Assembly: GCA_002785585.1 (NCBI GenBank)
Contig: PEUI01000384.1
Location: forward strand, 1 to 15,869
Direction of reading: 5' to 3'
Length of the DNA: 15,869 nucleotides
From: Lysobacterales bacterium CG02_land_8_20_14_3_00_62_12
Lineage (GTDB): Bacteria > Pseudomonadota > Gammaproteobacteria > Xanthomonadales > Ahniellaceae
Of the stretch, positions 14,445 through 15,869 are shown piece by piece (position 1 is the stretch's first letter; each line of letters opens with the position of its first letter). A program made the translations under genes and the position numbers. The notes below the pieces were generated by a model that saw nothing but the letters and a program-made list of their open reading frames with translations, was not told where the DNA came from and made no database searches.

Positions 14445-15644
14445 TCAGGGCCACAAACCCAAACCGTTCGGCTTCAATCCACCACGCTTTCGTGGTGATG
14501 GCCCGAGTGCATCCAACGCTTCTTGGTAGCGCTTGGCATCGGCGCGGGTCGTGGCATTGGCCTCGGCGATGGCGAAGTGTTTGCGGGCGAGCTCGGGCTG
14601 GTGCAAGCCGACATACGCCAAACCCAGCCAGAAATGAAATTCGTGGTAGTACTTGGTGCGTTCGATTTCCTTGGCGAACAGCTCGCGCGCGCGCTCGAAT
14701 TGCTGTTCTTGCATGGCAAGCCGACCCTGCTCGAAGAAGTAAAACGGCGGCAGCGACTGCAGTTGGCGCAATCGCTGCTGCCATTGAGCCGATTCTCTGG
14801 TTTTGCCGACGCCCTCCAACAACGGGATGATGTTGGACATCGCGGCGATATTGCCCGGCTCCAGCGTCAGCGCATAATTCAGCAGCGACAGGGCGGTCTG
14901 GGTTTGGCCGTGACGTCGATAGATCACTCCCAGCGTATTGTAAGTGGCGGTGTAGCGCGGCTCTTGCTGGATCGCCGCCCGTGCCCACCAATAGGCGTCA
15001 TCGATCTTGCCCGCCGCCAGTGATTCGGCGGCGCGGTTGTTCATGTACATGGCCAGCAGCGTCGGCTTCGACACGCTGCGGACGGCGCGGCCACGGCGAT
15101 CACGCGCTGGCAAAAAATCGATCACCATGGCCACTTTGCCAGTGGCTACGGAGCGGTCATCGTTGCGGGTGTCGCGCAGCTCCAGATTGACGTGGTCGTT
15201 GTAGAACAGCAGATCCCCGTTGCGGCTGATGGTGCGTTCGCCGAGTACGTTCTGGAATTGCACGTCGAGGCCGATCTCATCCGCCAGCGCCGCGGTCAGA
15301 ATCGCCAGTGACAGGCAATTGCCGGTGCGCGCCGAGAACGCTTCGGCGGCGTTGCGGGTAATGGCGGCGTCGTACTCGAGTTTGAGTTGACCACTGTCTC
15401 TCAAGGCATTGAACAAGCCGAGCTGATTGCCGTCGCGACGCAGTTGCGGGGCAATATCGGTATGCACGTAGTCGCGCATGCGATCAGTCAATGCGAACAC
15501 CTCACCGGCATCAATCGGCACACTGGGCGGCTGAAACCAGGAATCATGGAATAGATCGGCGGTGGTCGGCAGCGTCGGCACCGACGCGCAGGCGCCCAAC
15601 AGCAGCGTCACCACCAACCACCACCAGCAGCACCGCAGCTTCAT
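14445..15644 (-). CDS. Lipoprotein with transglutaminase-like and TPR domains
   Basis: 399 aa. A lipoprotein signal sequence ends in lipobox LGAC (C19), so the protein should be lipidated and membrane-attached in the envelope. The domain at about 45-200 looks transglutaminase-like (SirB1-type): C110 in FSARTGNCLSLA, H151 in YNDHVNL and D176 in VIDFLP could form the Cys-His-Asp triad. Residues about 204-380 contain tetratricopeptide repeats (AYWWARAAIQQEPRYTATYN, then ALSLLNYALTLEPGN, LGLAYVGLHQPELARKHF), a protein-binding scaffold. The ribosome-binding site GGAG (minus strand, 15652-15655) lies 7 bases from the ATG. The partner and substrate are unknown; the C-terminus ends in a Gly/Pro/Arg-rich tail of uncertain value. 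It faces the peptidase gene end to end. Confidence 0.85.
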   Translation of the reverse strand: MKLRCCWWWLVVTLLLGACASVPTLPTTADLFHDSWFQPPSVPIDAGEVFALTDRMRDYVHTDIAPQLRRDGNQLGLFNALRDSGQLKLEYDAAITRNAAEAFSARTGNCLSLAILTAALADEIGLDVQFQNVLGERTISRNGDLLFYNDHVNLELRDTRNDDRSVATGKVAMVIDFLPARDRRGRAVRSVSKPTLLAMYMNNRAAESLAAGKIDDAYWWARAAIQQEPRYTATYNTLGVIYRRHGQTQTALSLLNYALTLEPGNIAAMSNIIPLLEGVGKTRESAQWQQRLRQLQSLPPFYFFEQGRLAMQEQQFERARELFAKEIERTKYYHEFHFWLGLAYVGLHQPELARKHFAIAEANATTRADAKRYQEALDALGPSPRKRGGLKPNGLGLWP

Positions 15645-15662
15645 AGGGAGTCTCCAGAACCG

Positions 15663-15694
15663 GCCCGGCGCCGACCTTGGCCCGAGCGCCGGGC
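15663..15694 (-). promoter_or_regulatory. Strong hairpin in the lipoprotein gene leader
   Basis: A perfect 9-bp stem, GCCCGGCGC (15663-15671) with GCGCCGGGC (15686-15694), encloses a 14-nt loop. It ends 18 bases upstream of the lipoprotein start codon, only 7 bases before its ribosome-binding site. If transcription begins further right, the hairpin would sit in the 5' leader and could affect translation or RNA stability. A relict terminator is an alternative. The remaining bases 15695-15797 show no gene. Confidence 0.4.
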
Positions 15695-15797
15695 TGACGC
15701 GCCGGATGCGCGCCAGCGGCGGATCGACCGAACTTGCGTCAGCCGAGTATCCGAGCGACGCCCATGCCCGTCAATGTGCCAAAGCGCACGTGTTAGC

Positions 15798-15869
15798 CCA
15801 AAGCCGTAATGTCCCCTTTGTCCAAAGCTAAAGTGTCCCCTTTTTATTGGAGGGGAGATGGCGACGAAG
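15798..15869 (+). mobile_element. Probable left end of an insertion sequence (partial)
   Basis: Two 22-bp direct repeats (15798-15819 and 15822-15843, period 24) each contain CCAAAGC, five variable bases and TGTCCCCTTT. They are followed by a purine-rich ribosome-binding site and a start codon at 15858. Repeated terminal binding sites directly before a transposase gene are typical of IS21-like and other integrase-core (DDE) elements. The outer boundary is probably near 15798, but the far end is outside the window, so identity is unconfirmed. Confidence 0.5.
15858..15869 (+). CDS. Start of a truncated ORF, probable transposase (edge of window)
   Basis: ATG at 15858 follows the strong purine-rich ribosome-binding site GGAGGGGAG (15849-15857), and only M-A-T-K can be read before the window ends. 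Transposase is inferred solely from the repeats upstream; no domain is visible. Confidence 0.35.

Overview
The window is GC-rich bacterial DNA (by eye; I did not compute composition) with compact, often overlapping genes. The gene set (HrpB helicase, BrnT/BrnA, paired secreted amidohydrolases, a secreted S9 peptidase, a transglutaminase-TPR lipoprotein) fits a Gammaproteobacterium, perhaps near the Xanthomonadales/Lysobacterales. This placement is inference from gene content; there is no rRNA or other marker here.

Layout. A rightward rho-independent terminator at 30-56 closes a gene lying off the left edge. hrpB (75-2567, minus) encodes a DEAH-box RNA helicase. Two toxin-antitoxin modules follow on the plus strand: RHH antitoxin plus PIN toxin (2748-3361) and BrnT/BrnA (3561-4152). 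Hairpin-forming repeats lie behind each module. From 9253 down to 4285 (minus) runs a four-gene operon joined by 4-bp overlaps or a 3-bp gap: a PspA/IM30 (bacterial ESCRT-III-like) protein, a Ycf46-like AAA+ ATPase with a degenerate first AAA half, a membrane-anchored coiled-coil protein, and an inner-membrane-anchored periplasmic protein fusing a substrate-binding-like domain to an OmpA-like peptidoglycan-binding domain. This is the most interesting system in the window.

The divergent intergenic region (9254-9547) holds candidate promoters for both sides and short tandem repeats. On the plus strand, two overlapping amidohydrolase genes (9548-12243) encode an apparently active secreted enzyme and a paralogue that has lost the N-terminal metal-binding motif. 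Next is a secreted S9-family serine peptidase with a TTG start (12408-14384). Interleaved inverted repeats separate it from a convergent lipoprotein gene (14445-15644, minus) with a transglutaminase-like domain and TPRs. At the right edge, two 24-bp-period direct repeats and a ribosome-binding site with a start codon look like the beginning of an insertion sequence.

How the genes may work together. The PspA operon can be read as an envelope-stress or membrane-remodelling machine: PspA polymerises on the inner membrane, the AAA+ enzyme remodels or disassembles it, the coiled-coil protein anchors or adapts, and the OmpA/SBP protein senses or bridges to the cell wall. The amidohydrolases and the peptidase look like an exported degradative set, and the TA modules like a small accessory insertion. 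No rRNA or tRNA genes and no CRISPR array were seen.
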